64,000 bases of DNA. Origin: Tepidimonas ignava. Lineage in GTDB: Bacteria > Pseudomonadota > Gammaproteobacteria > Burkholderiales > Burkholderiaceae_C. The stretch spans positions 186,001-250,000 of the forward strand of contig NZ_SMAH01000002.1 of the NCBI RefSeq assembly GCF_004342625.1, written 5' to 3'. The position numbers and the translations under genes are program-made. Below, piece after piece: positions 10,320 to 19,576 of the stretch (position 1 is the first letter of the stretch; every line of letters starts with the position of its first letter). The notes beneath the pieces are model-generated. The model did not search any database and was not told the DNA's origin. It worked only from the letters and a program-made list of their open reading frames with translations.

Positions 10320-11633
10320 CTAGCCGGCGCCGCCATTCGTCGCCTGCGCGACGCCCGCACCCGCGGCGCCGCGCAGGTGCAGCACGCGTTGCGGGTACGG
10401 GATCTCGACCCCGTGCTCGCGCAGCAGCGCCAAGATGCGCAGGTTGATGGCCGAGCGCAGGCCAAGCTGGCCGTTTTCCGGGTCGGCGATCCAATAGCCC
10501 AGCGTGAACTCCAGCCCGTCGGCCCCAAACGCCGACAGCGCCGCCAGCGGCGCGGGGTCGCGCAGCACACGCGGCTGCTCCAGCGCGGCCTGCTCCAGCA
10601 GCCGCTGCACCAGGTCAACGTCGCTGTCGTAGGCGACGCTGACCACGGTGGACTGCCACACGCGCGGGTCGGACAGCGACAGGTTTTCCACCCGCTGCGT
10701 GATCAGCATCTCATTGGGCACGATCGACTCGCGTCCGCTGACCGAGCGGATGACCGTGTAGCGCGCCTTGATGTCGGCCACCACGCCTTCGAAGGTGTCC
10801 AGCCGCACCATGTCGCCGATGCGCATGCTGCGCTCGGTCAGGATGACAAAGCCGCTGACGTAGTTCGCGGCCAGTTTTTGCAGGCCAAAGCCGATGCCCA
10901 CGCCGATGGCGCCACCCAACACCGACAGCGCGGTCAGGTCGATGCCCACCGCCGACAGCGCCAGCATCAACCCGACGAACAGCAACAACGCACGCGTGGC
11001 GTTGCTGGCCGCCTTGCGCAGCGACAGCGACTCGCCGCTGGCGTCGCGCAGCAGCCGCGCCTCGATGGCCGACGACACCCACAGCGCCACGATCAGCACC
11101 ACTGCGGCCGACAGCGCGCCCTCCAGCAGCGTGCGCACCGACACCGTGCTGCCGCCCAACTTCCAGTGGATCTGGTCCAGCTCGGCCAACACCACCGGCA
11201 GCAGCCCGGTGATCCACGCCACCGCCGCCAGCCACGCCAGCCACGACAACGAGCGCTCCACCGGGCGCAGCCAGGCCGCGCCGCGAAACGCCACCTCCAG
11301 CACCTTGACACCAACCCGGATGACCACCAACGCGATCAGCGCGGGGATGGCCACGCTCCACACCGCGCGCGGCACCCACATCGCCGTCAACGCCCGCCCG
11401 GCGTAGGCCAGCACCAGCCACAGCAGCGGAAACAGCACGCCGTCGATGCCGCGGCGGCCAAACCAGATTGAGCGCTCGGCGTCGGGGTTGAAGGCACGCT
11501 GCAACCCGCGCACCGCAAGCCATGCCAGCGCCCACGCCAGGGCCAGCACGCCCAGCTCCAGCAGCGCGCCGGGCTGGGCAAAGGCGCGCAGCCACGCCTC
11601 CATGTCGTCCAGCGGCAGCGGCGAGCGCGCCAT
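10320..11633 (-). CDS. MscS family mechanosensitive ion channel
   Basis: Inner-membrane tension-gated channel that releases solutes on hypo-osmotic shock. 437 aa from ATG 11633: four to five hydrophobic helices, then the MscS pore helix and beta-domain, recognisable by GAIGVGIGFGLQKLAANYVSGF and then RIGDMVRLDTFEGVVADIKARY and IVPNEMLITQRVENLS. Its ATG overlaps the stop of the upstream crotonase gene by one base (TGATG), implying translational coupling. Longer than E. coli MscS (286 aa) because of extra N-terminal helices, as in YbdG/YjeP-type relatives. Confidence 0.92.
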   Translation of the reverse strand: MARSPLPLDDMEAWLRAFAQPGALLELGVLALAWALAWLAVRGLQRAFNPDAERSIWFGRRGIDGVLFPLLWLVLAYAGRALTAMWVPRAVWSVAIPALIALVVIRVGVKVLEVAFRGAAWLRPVERSLSWLAWLAAVAWITGLLPVVLAELDQIHWKLGGSTVSVRTLLEGALSAAVVLIVALWVSSAIEARLLRDASGESLSLRKAASNATRALLLFVGLMLALSAVGIDLTALSVLGGAIGVGIGFGLQKLAANYVSGFVILTERSMRIGDMVRLDTFEGVVADIKARYTVIRSVSGRESIVPNEMLITQRVENLSLSDPRVWQSTVVSVAYDSDVDLVQRLLEQAALEQPRVLRDPAPLAALSAFGADGLEFTLGYWIADPENGQLGLRSAINLRILALLREHGVEIPYPQRVLHLRGAAGAGVAQATNGGAG

Positions 11634-12433
11634 CACGCCCCCCCTTGGCGCCACGCCGGGGCGCGTTTTTCGATGAACGCCTGCACGCCTTCCTGCGCCA
11701 CCTCGTGCATCATGTTGCACGCCATCGTCTGCCCGGCCAACTGGTAGGCGGCTTCGATGCCGGTCTCACGGTGCTGGTAAAACACCGCTTTGCCCATCGC
11801 GATGGCCGCACGCGGCTTGGCCAGGATCGACGTCACCAGCCGCTCGACCTCGGCGTCCAGTGCATCCAGCGGCACCACGCGGTTGACCAGACCGCGCGCG
11901 TGCGCCTCGCGCGCGCTGATGAACTCGCCCGTCAGCAGCATTTCCATCGCCACCTTGGTGGGGACGTTGCGCACCAGTGGCACGCTGGGCGTGGCGCAGA
12001 ACAGGCCAACGTCGATGCCGTTGACGCCAAAGCGCGCTTCCTCGGCCGCCACCGCCAGGTCGCACTGCGCCACCAACTGGCACCCTGCCGCCGTGGCCAG
12101 GCCCTGCACGCGCGCGATCACCGGCACCGGCAGGCGCTGGATCTGCAGCATCATGCGCGAGCACTGCGCAAACAACTGCTGGTAGTACGCCAAGCTGGGG
12201 TTGGCGCGCATTTCCTTGAGGTTGTGCCCGGCGCAAAACGCTTTGCCCGCCGCCGCAATGACCAGCACGCGCCCGGCTTCGTCGGCCGCCACCTCGTCCA
12301 GCTTGGCCGACAGCGCCGCCAGCATCGCTTCGCTGAGCGCGTTGAAGGTCTTGGGGGTGTTGAGCGTGAGGGTGTGCACGCCGCGCGCATCACGCTGGTG
12401 CAACAAGATGGGCTCTTGCTCGCTCATCGACAT
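11633..12433 (-). CDS. Enoyl-CoA hydratase/isomerase family protein, ECHDC3-like
   Basis: Crotonase-fold protein, 266 aa. The oxyanion-hole segment AGKAFCAGHNLKEMR is present, so CoA-ester binding is likely. The two positions that hold the catalytic glutamates of classical enoyl-CoA hydratase are changed: the first lies in GCQLVAQCDLAVA (Q for E), the second in GVNGIDVGLFC (D for E). This matches the ECHDC3-type branch, whose activity is poorly defined. AGGAG is placed eight bases before ATG 12433. It lies between the HDAC-like gene and the coupled MscS gene, all on the minus strand. Confidence 0.88.
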   Translation of the reverse strand: MSMSEQEPILLHQRDARGVHTLTLNTPKTFNALSEAMLAALSAKLDEVAADEAGRVLVIAAAGKAFCAGHNLKEMRANPSLAYYQQLFAQCSRMMLQIQRLPVPVIARVQGLATAAGCQLVAQCDLAVAAEEARFGVNGIDVGLFCATPSVPLVRNVPTKVAMEMLLTGEFISAREAHARGLVNRVVPLDALDAEVERLVTSILAKPRAAIAMGKAVFYQHRETGIEAAYQLAGQTMACNMMHEVAQEGVQAFIEKRAPAWRQGGA

Positions 12434-12466
12434 GGGTCGGTCTCCTCGTTACGGGGGCGTTCGCCG

Positions 12467-13417
12467 TCACAGGTCGGCCAGCGTGCGCACATGCGCCTCG
12501 ACGCTGCGCGCCAGCGCGCTGAGGTTGTAGCCGCCTTCCAGCACGCTGACGATGCGGCCCTGGGCATGGCGCCGCGCCACCTCCATCAACTGGCGGGTGA
12601 TCCAAACGTAGTCTTGCTCGACCAGCCCGAGCTGGCCAAGGTCGTCTTCGCGGTGGGCGTCAAAGCCCGCGCTGATGAGGATCAGCTGCGGGCGGTGCGC
12701 CTGCAGGCGTGGCAGCCACATCATCTCGATGAGCTCGCGCACCTCCATGCCACGGGTGTAGGCCGGCACCGGCACGTTGACGAGGTTGGCGTCGCTGCGG
12801 TGGTCCCACTCCGGGTAGTACGGGTGTTGGTAAAAGCTGCACATCAGGATGCGCTCGTCGCCCGCGACGATATCCTCGGTGCCGTTGCCGTGGTGCACGT
12901 CGAAGTCCACGATCGCCACGCGCTGCAACCCCAGCCGCTGCAACGCGTATTTGGCCGCCACCGCCACGTTGTTGAAAAAACAAAACCCCATGGCCCGGCT
13001 GCGGCAGGCATGGTGGCCCGGCGGGCGCACGGCGCAAAAGGCGTTGGCCAGCTCGCCGCTGACCACGGCCTCGGTGGCGTCGATGGCCGCGCCGGCCGCG
13101 GCCAGCGCCGCCTCCCACGTGTGCAGGCCCAGCGCCGTGTCGGGGTCCAGCGCCAGATGCGTCGGGCCGCCGGCCTGCACGTTGTCGCGCAGCTCGTCGG
13201 CCAAACCGCGCAAGGCCGCCACGTGCAGCCGGTCGTGCGCCAGTTCCAGCTCCGCCACCGACGCCAGTGTCGCGGTGCGCTGCGCCAGCGCGTCCAGCAC
13301 CCCGGTGATCAACAACCGGTCTTCGATCGCGCCCAGCCGCTGGGGGCACTCCGGGTGCCCCGGCCCCATGTCGTGGCGGGCGCAAGCGGGATGGGTGAAG
13401 TAGCCGGTCGGTTTCAT
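12467..13417 (-). CDS. Histone deacetylase family protein (zinc amidohydrolase)
   Basis: Class II-type arginase/deacetylase-fold hydrolase, 316 aa; bacterial members deacetylate acetylpolyamines, acetoin-pathway proteins or acetyl-lysine. Seen: RPPGHHA (catalytic His pair), [11 protein letters not shown] (zinc Asp and His), ISAGFDAH (second zinc Asp) and EGGYNLSA at the C-terminus. All active-site residues appear intact. It is divergent from moxR across a 60-base gap and upstream of the crotonase gene on the same strand with a 33-base gap, so it probably heads that small operon. The natural substrate is unknown. Confidence 0.92.
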   Translation of the reverse strand: MKPTGYFTHPACARHDMGPGHPECPQRLGAIEDRLLITGVLDALAQRTATLASVAELELAHDRLHVAALRGLADELRDNVQAGGPTHLALDPDTALGLHTWEAALAAAGAAIDATEAVVSGELANAFCAVRPPGHHACRSRAMGFCFFNNVAVAAKYALQRLGLQRVAIVDFDVHHGNGTEDIVAGDERILMCSFYQHPYYPEWDHRSDANLVNVPVPAYTRGMEVRELIEMMWLPRLQAHRPQLILISAGFDAHREDDLGQLGLVEQDYVWITRQLMEVARRHAQGRIVSVLEGGYNLSALARSVEAHVRTLADL

Positions 13418-13477
13418 CGTGGGGTCTGCCTCGGGTGGTGATGCCGGCGCGCCGCCCTTGCGGTATCGTCACCCACC

Positions 13478-14395
13478 ATGACGTCACCACAACCGCTGAT
13501 CGACGCGCTGCTGCAGCAGCTTACCACGGTCGTTTTGGGCAAGGACGAGGCGGTGCGCCAGGCGCTGACCTGCCTGTTGGCCGATGGCCATCTGCTGATC
13601 GAAGACGTGCCCGGGGTGGGCAAGACCACGCTGGCCCAGGCGCTGGCACGCACGCTGGGCCTGCGCCTGGCGCGGGTGCAGTTTACCGCCGACCTGCTGC
13701 CCAGCGACGTCGTGGGCGCCTCGGTGTGGGACCGCGAGCGGCGCAGCTTTGTCTTCCACCCCGGGCCGGTGTTTGCCGACGTGCTGCTGGCCGACGAAAT
13801 CAACCGCGCCAGCCCGCGCACGCAAAGCGCGCTGCTGGAGGCCATGGAAGAGCGCCAGGTCACGGTCGACGGCGTCACGCACCCACTGCCGCAGCCGTTT
13901 TTCGTCATCGCGACCCAAAACCCGCTGGAGCAGGTGGGCACGCAACCGCTGCCCGAATCGCAGTTGGACCGCTTTTTGATGCGGCTGTCGCTTGGCTACC
14001 CCGACGCTGCGGCCGAACGCGCGTTGCTGCGCGGGCAAGACCGGCGCGAGCTGCTCAGCACCCTGCCGGCGTTGACCGACGCGGCGGGCCTGCGCGCGCT
14101 GCAGCACGCGGCGGCCGCCGTCGGCGTGGCCGACGCGCTGCTCGACACCCTGCAGGCGCTGCTGCACGCCACCCGCAGCGGGGGCCGCTTTGCGCAGGGG
14201 CTCAGCCCGCGCGCGGGCTTGGCGCTGCTGCGCGCGGCGCGTGCGTACGCGCTGCTGCAGGGGCGCGCTTACGTGGCCCCGGACGACCTGTACGCCGTGG
14301 TCGTGCCGGTGGCGGCCCACCGGCTGCGCCCGGCCCCGGGCGTGGCGCACGACAGCGCCGCGCTGCTGCGCGCGCTGCTGCAGGAGCTGGGATGA
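13478..14395 (+). CDS. MoxR family AAA+ ATPase
   Basis: Chaperone-like AAA+ ATPase, 305 aa. Walker A is DVPGVGKTTLAQ near residue 42, Walker B is LLADEINRASPRTQSALLEAMEE, and sensor 1 lies in FFVIATQNPLEQVGTQPLPESQLDRF, all typical of MoxR. The C-terminal lid follows. It is the first gene of a moxR-DUF58-transglutaminase operon; its stop overlaps the DUF58 start (ATGA). In this family the ATPase acts with the DUF58 partner on membrane or periplasmic protein assembly. A -10-like TATCGT lies eight bases before the ATG. Confidence 0.93.
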   Translation: MTSPQPLIDALLQQLTTVVLGKDEAVRQALTCLLADGHLLIEDVPGVGKTTLAQALARTLGLRLARVQFTADLLPSDVVGASVWDRERRSFVFHPGPVFADVLLADEINRASPRTQSALLEAMEERQVTVDGVTHPLPQPFFVIATQNPLEQVGTQPLPESQLDRFLMRLSLGYPDAAAERALLRGQDRRELLSTLPALTDAAGLRALQHAAAAVGVADALLDTLQALLHATRSGGRFAQGLSPRAGLALLRAARAYALLQGRAYVAPDDLYAVVVPVAAHRLRPAPGVAHDSAALLRALLQELG

Positions 14396-15354
14396 CCGCC
14401 ATCGATGGCGTGCGCGGCTGGCGCGGGTGGTGGCTGCGGCGGCTGCCGCGCACGCCGGCGCACCGCCTCACCCACCGCACGCTGTACGTGCTGCCGACGC
14501 GGCCAGGGTGGATGCTGACGCTGACCCTGACGCTGCTGCTGGTGGGCAGCATCAATTTTCAGCTCAACCTAGGCTACGCGCTGACCTTCATGCTGGCCGG
14601 CAGCGCCGCCGCGGCGGTGTGGAGCGCTCACGCCAACCTGCGCGGCCTGACGCTGACGCTGGGCGACGCGCGCGACGCCTGGGCCGGCCAGCCCGCGACG
14701 CTGGCGGTGCGCGTGACGGGCGCCCAACGGCCGCGCTGGGCGGTGGAGGTCGACGCCCTGGGCGGCCCGCCCGCCGTGCCGCAGGACCTCGTCGACCCCG
14801 AGGTGGTCATCGAGGTGCCGTGGGTGCCACCGCGCCGCGGCTGGCAGCCCGCGCCCCTGGTGCGCGTCGCCACCCGCTACCCGCTCGGGGTGTGCCGCGT
14901 GTGGAGCTGGTGGCGCCCCGCCACCGACATCCTGGTCTACCCCGCGCCGGAGCCCGACGCCCCGCCACCCCCGCTGACACCGAGCGGCACCGGGTCCGCC
15001 ACCGCCCACGGCGGCGCCAGCGCCACCGGCTGGCCCGACGACGTGCGCCCGTGGCACGCGGGCGACTCGGCGCGCCAGGTGCTGTGGAAAAAAGCCGCCC
15101 AGGTGGACGATGACCCCACCCAGTGGTGGGTGCGCACGCCCCGGCCCGACGCCGATGGCCCCGAGCGCTGGTTGGACGAGGCGGATTGCGCGGCGCTTGA
15201 CCTGGAGCGGCGCCGCTCGCGCCTGTGCGCTTGGGTGTTGCACGCCGAGCGCGCGGGCTGGCGCTACGGCTTGCGGGCGGGCGGCGTCACGGTGCCGCCC
15301 GGACGCGGCCCCGAGCATCGGCGCCGCTGCCTGGAGGTGCTGGCATGCCACTGA
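14392..15354 (+). CDS. DUF58 domain protein
   Basis: Membrane-associated protein, 320 aa. Two hydrophobic segments at about residues 40-80 (LTLTLTLLLVGSINFQ and ALTFMLAGSAAAAVW) are followed by a soluble region containing the DUF58 core VRPWHAGDSARQVLWKKAA. It overlaps moxR by four bases and the downstream transglutaminase ATG by ten, so the three proteins are probably made together. DUF58 proteins carry a VWA-like fold and are proposed MoxR partners; no enzymatic role is known. Confidence 0.9.
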   Translation: MTAIDGVRGWRGWWLRRLPRTPAHRLTHRTLYVLPTRPGWMLTLTLTLLLVGSINFQLNLGYALTFMLAGSAAAAVWSAHANLRGLTLTLGDARDAWAGQPATLAVRVTGAQRPRWAVEVDALGGPPAVPQDLVDPEVVIEVPWVPPRRGWQPAPLVRVATRYPLGVCRVWSWWRPATDILVYPAPEPDAPPPPLTPSGTGSATAHGGASATGWPDDVRPWHAGDSARQVLWKKAAQVDDDPTQWWVRTPRPDADGPERWLDEADCAALDLERRRSRLCAWVLHAERAGWRYGLRAGGVTVPPGRGPEHRRRCLEVLACH

Positions 15355-18300
15355 CGCTTCGGCCCGACGTGCTGGCCACCCGCCCGCGCGAAGTGCGCGA
15401 CACCCTGCTGCTGTTGGCCGTGCTGGCCTGGATCCAGGCGCTGTTGCTGGGTCACGTGCCGCTGTGGGCCAGCGCGCTGGGCGCCGCGCTGCTGCTGTGG
15501 CGCGGCTGGCTGGCCTGGCGCCAGCGTCCCCTGCCCGGTTGGCCGTGGCGCGTGGGCCTGAGCGTGGCGGCGCTGGCCGCCACCGTCGCGCAGCACCGCA
15601 CGCTGCTGGGCCCGGACGCCGGCGTCACCCTGGTGGTGGTGTTGCTGGCGCTCAAAACGCTCGAGCTGCGCGCGCGGCGCGACGCCTGGGTGCTGTTCTT
15701 TCTGGCCTTTTTCGCGCTGCTGACGCCGCTGCTGCGCTCGCAGGCGTTGCCGATGGCGCTGGGCGTGGCGCTGGCGGTGTGGGGGCTGCTGACGGCGCTG
15801 GTGCTGGCGCACCGGCCGGCGGGCATGGTGCCGGTGCGTGACGCTGCCCGCACCGCGGCGCGCCTGTTGCTGTTGGGCACGCCGCTGATGGTGGTGCTGT
15901 TCACGCTCTTTCCCCGCCTGCCACCGCTGTGGGGCTTGCCGCTGGACAGCACGCTGGGCCGCAGCGGCCTGTCCGGCCAGATGCGCGTGGGCGACGTGGC
16001 GCGCCTGGCGCTGGATGACCGCGTCGCGCTGCGCGTGGCGTTCCCCGACGGGGCGCCGCCCGCGCAGGCGCTGTACTTCCGTGGGCCGGTGCTGCGCGTG
16101 TTCGACGGCCAGCAGTGGCGACCGCTGCACGGACCGCAGGCCGCGCCGGTGGTGGACGCCGCGTGGGTGCACGCCGACGCCGCGGTGACGCGCACGGCCG
16201 CCGGGCCGCCACTGCGCTACCGTGTCACGCTGGAGCCCACGCAGCGCCCATGGCTGCCGGCGCTGGAGCACACGTTGCGCGTCCCCCAGGTGCAGGGTGG
16301 CGCCCCCCACGCAGCGCCGGTGACCGCCCCCGATGGCGCCTGGTGGCTGCCCGCGCCGATCACCGACGTGCTGCGCTACGACGCCCAGGCCCACATCGAC
16401 GTCGCGTGGGGCCCTCGGGCCGACCGGCTGGCGCTTCAGGTGGACCGCGAGCTGCCGCCCGGCTACAACCCGCGCACGCTGGCGTGGGCGCAAGCCCTGC
16501 GCCGCGAGCTGGGCGACCCTCCGCCCGCAGCGCTGGTGCAGGCCCTGCTGCAGCGCTTGCGCGACGGCGGCTACCGCTACACGCTGGAGCCGGGCGTCTA
16601 CGGGCCGCACAGCGCCGACGAGTTCTGGTTCGACCGCAAGGCCGGGTTTTGCGAGCACATCGCCTCGGCGTTCGTCGTTGCGCTGCGCGCGCTGGACATC
16701 CCGGCGCGCATCGTCACCGGCTACCAGGGCGGTGAGTTCAACCCCGTCGATGGTCTGTGGACCGTGCGCCACAGCGACGCCCACGCCTGGGCCGAGGTGT
16801 GGTTGCCGGGTCAGGGGTGGACGCGCATCGACCCCACCGCCTGGGTGGCGCCGTCGCGCACCACCGAGGGGGCTCGGCTGCAGCCCCCGCCGGGGCCGCT
16901 GGCGCGCGCGGTGGTGCAGGTCGATCCGCGCTTGCTGCGGCTGGCGCGCGCCTGGTGGGATGCCACCAACCAGCGCTGGAACGAATGGGTGCTCGACTAC
17001 GGCCCCACGCGCCAGCTGCAATTGCTGCGACGCCTGGGCTGGTCGGCGCAGGACTGGCGCGACGCGCTGCGGGCGCTGGGTGCGGTGCTGGGGCTGGCGG
17101 CCGTGGTGGGGGTGGCTTGGCTGCTGTGGCCGCTGCGCCCGCGCCGCGCCGACCCCTGGCAACGGTGGCTGCGGCTGGCCGCCCAGCGCGCCGCCGCGGC
17201 AGGTGTGGCGCTCCCGCAGCCACTCACCCCGCGGGCGCTGGCGACGGCGGTGCGTCGTCACCCGGGGGTGCCCGACGCCACCGCCCGAGCATGGGAAGCC
17301 GCGCTGCTGCAACTGGAGGCCTTGCGCTACGATCCGGCCATGGCCGCATCCCTTCCTGCTGGCGAACAGCGTGCGCTGCGCCAACGTCTGCGCGATCTGC
17401 CCACTTTGACCGCGCGCGCGCCCACGCGGCGTGCGGCCGGGCGCTGGCTGCTGGGTGCGGCGCTGGCGGCGACGCTGCCGCTGGGCGAGCCGCGCGCCCA
17501 GCCCGCCCGCACGGGCACGGGCTGGGATGAGGCGACGCTGCGTGCCCTGGCGACCTCCATCGACCGCGCCGAGGGGTGGGACGACGGCTGGGCCCAGCAA
17601 TGGCTGCCCCGTGCCCGGCGCGACGCCCGGGCGCGCGCGCTCAACACTCCACCCCCTGCCACCGCCTACCCCAACTGGGCCGCGTACCGGGCGCGGTTTG
17701 TCGAACCCAGACGCATCGCCGCCGGCGTGGCGTTTTGGGCGGCGCACGCCGAGGCGCTGCAACGCGCCGAGGCACGCTGGGGCGTGCCCGCGCACGTGGT
17801 GGTGGGCATCATCGGGGTCGAGACGCTGTACGGCCGCCACCTGGGCCAGCACCGCGTGCTGGACGTGTTGACCACCCTGGCGCTGGACTTTCCACCCGAA
17901 CATCCACGTGCGGCCCAGCGGCAGGCCATGTTCCAAGACGAGCTGCGCGCGCTGCTGCGGCTGGCACGCCACAGTGGCATTGCCCCGGACGCCTGGCAGG
18001 GCAGCTTCGCCGGCGCCATGGGCTGGCCCCAGTTCATGCCCAGCAGTTGGCTGGCCCACGCGGTGGATTTCGACGGCGACGGCCGCGTCGACCTGATCGG
18101 CAGCCCCGTGGACGCGATCGGCTCGGTGGCGGCGTTTTTGGCCGCGCACGGCTGGCAGCCGGACATGCCGGTGCGCTACGCCGTCACGCCGCCCACCCAC
18201 CCGCAAGCGTTGGGCACGCTGCTGGCGCCGGACATCCGCCCGACGTTCACCGCGGCGCAACTGCGTGAGCTGGGCGCCGAGCTGCCCCCCGAGGCGCAGC

Positions 18301-18485
18301 GCCACCCGGGCCCGTTGGCGCTGGTGCTGCTGCACAACGGCGACCCCGCCGCCGGGGGCGGCGCGCCCACCTACGTGCTGGGCACGCAAAACTTTTGGGC
18401 GCTGACGCGCTACAACCGCTCCAGCTACTACGCGCTGGCGGTGCTGGAGCTGGGCGAGGCCGTGGCACGGCAGCGGCGTGCCTGA
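15345..18485 (+). CDS. TgpA-like transglutaminase fused to MltB-like lytic transglycosylase
   Basis: One uninterrupted 1046-aa frame with two normally separate proteins. Residues 1 to about 670 are TgpA-like: N-terminal transmembrane helices, a periplasmic transglutaminase-like domain with Cys (AGFCEHIAS, about 435), His (HSDAHAWAEVW, about 478) and Asp (RIDPTAW, about 495), then helix LGLAAVVGVAWLLWPL and a DUF4129-like tail. Residues about 735-1046 are an MltB/Slt35 family transglycosylase, with catalytic Glu in GIIGVETLYGR (about 825) and AMGWPQFMPSSWL. The junction (about 690-718) is TRRAAGRWLLGAALAATLPL, a twin-arginine signal-like sequence that would act here as an internal helix. An internal start (ATG 17340 or a TTG near 17407) could also make a separate MltB. 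Confidence 0.85.
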   Translation: MPLTLRPDVLATRPREVRDTLLLLAVLAWIQALLLGHVPLWASALGAALLLWRGWLAWRQRPLPGWPWRVGLSVAALAATVAQHRTLLGPDAGVTLVVVLLALKTLELRARRDAWVLFFLAFFALLTPLLRSQALPMALGVALAVWGLLTALVLAHRPAGMVPVRDAARTAARLLLLGTPLMVVLFTLFPRLPPLWGLPLDSTLGRSGLSGQMRVGDVARLALDDRVALRVAFPDGAPPAQALYFRGPVLRVFDGQQWRPLHGPQAAPVVDAAWVHADAAVTRTAAGPPLRYRVTLEPTQRPWLPALEHTLRVPQVQGGAPHAAPVTAPDGAWWLPAPITDVLRYDAQAHIDVAWGPRADRLALQVDRELPPGYNPRTLAWAQALRRELGDPPPAALVQALLQRLRDGGYRYTLEPGVYGPHSADEFWFDRKAGFCEHIASAFVVALRALDIPARIVTGYQGGEFNPVDGLWTVRHSDAHAWAEVWLPGQGWTRIDPTAWVAPSRTTEGARLQPPPGPLARAVVQVDPRLLRLARAWWDATNQRWNEWVLDYGPTRQLQLLRRLGWSAQDWRDALRALGAVLGLAAVVGVAWLLWPLRPRRADPWQRWLRLAAQRAAAAGVALPQPLTPRALATAVRRHPGVPDATARAWEAALLQLEALRYDPAMAASLPAGEQRALRQRLRDLPTLTARAPTRRAAGRWLLGAALAATLPLGEPRAQPARTGTGWDEATLRALATSIDRAEGWDDGWAQQWLPRARRDARARALNTPPPATAYPNWAAYRARFVEPRRIAAGVAFWAAHAEALQRAEARWGVPAHVVVGIIGVETLYGRHLGQHRVLDVLTTLALDFPPEHPRAAQRQAMFQDELRALLRLARHSGIAPDAWQGSFAGAMGWPQFMPSSWLAHAVDFDGDGRVDLIGSPVDAIGSVAAFLAAHGWQPDMPVRYAVTPPTHPQALGTLLAPDIRPTFTAAQLRELGAELPPEAQRHPGPLALVLLHNGDPAAGGGAPTYVLGTQNFWALTRYNRSSYYALAVLELGEAVARQRRA

Positions 18486-18606
18486 GGGGGCGGCGCGCAC
18501 TGCCACCCGCGTGACACGCGAGGGGGTTTTTCCCAAGCTTTGCGGACCCGCGGTCGCGGTACGATGGGCGTCTCAAGAACCATCCGTGCCAAAGGAGACA
18601 CCCACC

Positions 18607-19566
18607 ATGCGATCCCTGCGTCGTCTGTCCCGCGCCCTCGTGTGGGGCGCCGCGTTCGTGGCCGCCAGCGTCCACGCGCAATCGACCCAGTTCATCAACG
18701 TGCTCACCGGTGGCCAAAGCGGCGTGTACTACCCGGTGGGTGTGGCGCTGTCGCAAATCTACGCCAAGGACATCCCCAACGTGCGCGCCACCGCCCAGGT
18801 CACGCGCGCCTCGGCTGAAAACCTCAACCTGCTGCAGGCCGGCCGCGGCGAGGCGGCCTTCACGCTGGCCGACGCGCTGTCCGACGCCTGGAAGGGCAAC
18901 GAGGAAGCCGGCTTCAAGCAAAAACTCGACAAACTGCGCGGCATCTCGGCGCTGTACAACAACTACATCCAGATCGTGGCCAACGCCGACAGTGGCATCC
19001 GCACGCTGGCCGACCTCAAGGGCAAGCGCGTCTCGGTGGGCGCGGCGCGATCGGGCACCGAGCTCAACGCGCGCGAAATCTTCAAAGCCGCCGGTCTGTC
19101 GTACAACGACCTGGCCAAGGTGGAGTACCTGCCCTTTGGCGAGTCGGTGGAGCTGATGAAAAACCGCCAGCTCGACGCCACGCTGCAGTCCGCCGGGCTG
19201 GGCGTGGCCTCGATCCGCGACCTGGCCACCGCGATCAAGATCGTCGTCATCCCCGTGCCGCCGGAGGTCGTGGCCAAGGTGGGTGACCCGGCGTACCAGC
19301 CCGCGGTCATTCCGGCCAACACCTACAACGGCCAGACCACCGACGTGCCCACCGCGGCCATCCCCAACTTTTTGGTCACCCACGCCGGCGTGCCTGACGA
19401 GACCGTGTACCGCATGACCAAGGCGATGTTCGACAACCTCGACACGCTGTACGCCGCGCACAACGCCGCGCGCGCCATCAAGCGCGAGCATGCGCTGACC
19501 GGCATGCCCGTGCCGCTGCACCCGGGTGCGGCGCGCTACTACCGCGAAGTCGGCCTGCTGAAGTGA
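18607..19566 (+). CDS. TAXI-TRAP transporter solute-binding protein
   Basis: Periplasmic substrate-binding component of a TRAP transporter of the TAXI subfamily, 319 aa. The N-terminal signal peptide ends at SVHAQS. The mature protein opens with FINVLTGGQSGVYYPVG, the classical TAXI start, and contains LADLKGKRVSVGAARSGTELNAREIF. AAAGGAGA precedes ATG 18607 at proper spacing, while the longer frame starts inside untranslated sequence. The fused permease follows after 10 bases. TAXI systems commonly take up dicarboxylates or glutamate-like acids; the substrate here is not deducible. Confidence 0.94.
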   Translation: MRSLRRLSRALVWGAAFVAASVHAQSTQFINVLTGGQSGVYYPVGVALSQIYAKDIPNVRATAQVTRASAENLNLLQAGRGEAAFTLADALSDAWKGNEEAGFKQKLDKLRGISALYNNYIQIVANADSGIRTLADLKGKRVSVGAARSGTELNAREIFKAAGLSYNDLAKVEYLPFGESVELMKNRQLDATLQSAGLGVASIRDLATAIKIVVIPVPPEVVAKVGDPAYQPAVIPANTYNGQTTDVPTAAIPNFLVTHAGVPDETVYRMTKAMFDNLDTLYAAHNAARAIKREHALTGMPVPLHPGAARYYREVGLLK

Positions 19567-19576
19567 ACGCACCGTG

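Noticed and set aside
15264-18536. Minus-strand open frame of about 1090 codons opposite the TgpA-MltB gene
   Set aside because: The translation is Arg/His/Gln-rich without domains, while the plus strand has transglutaminase and transglycosylase catalytic motifs. It is a GC-rich shadow.
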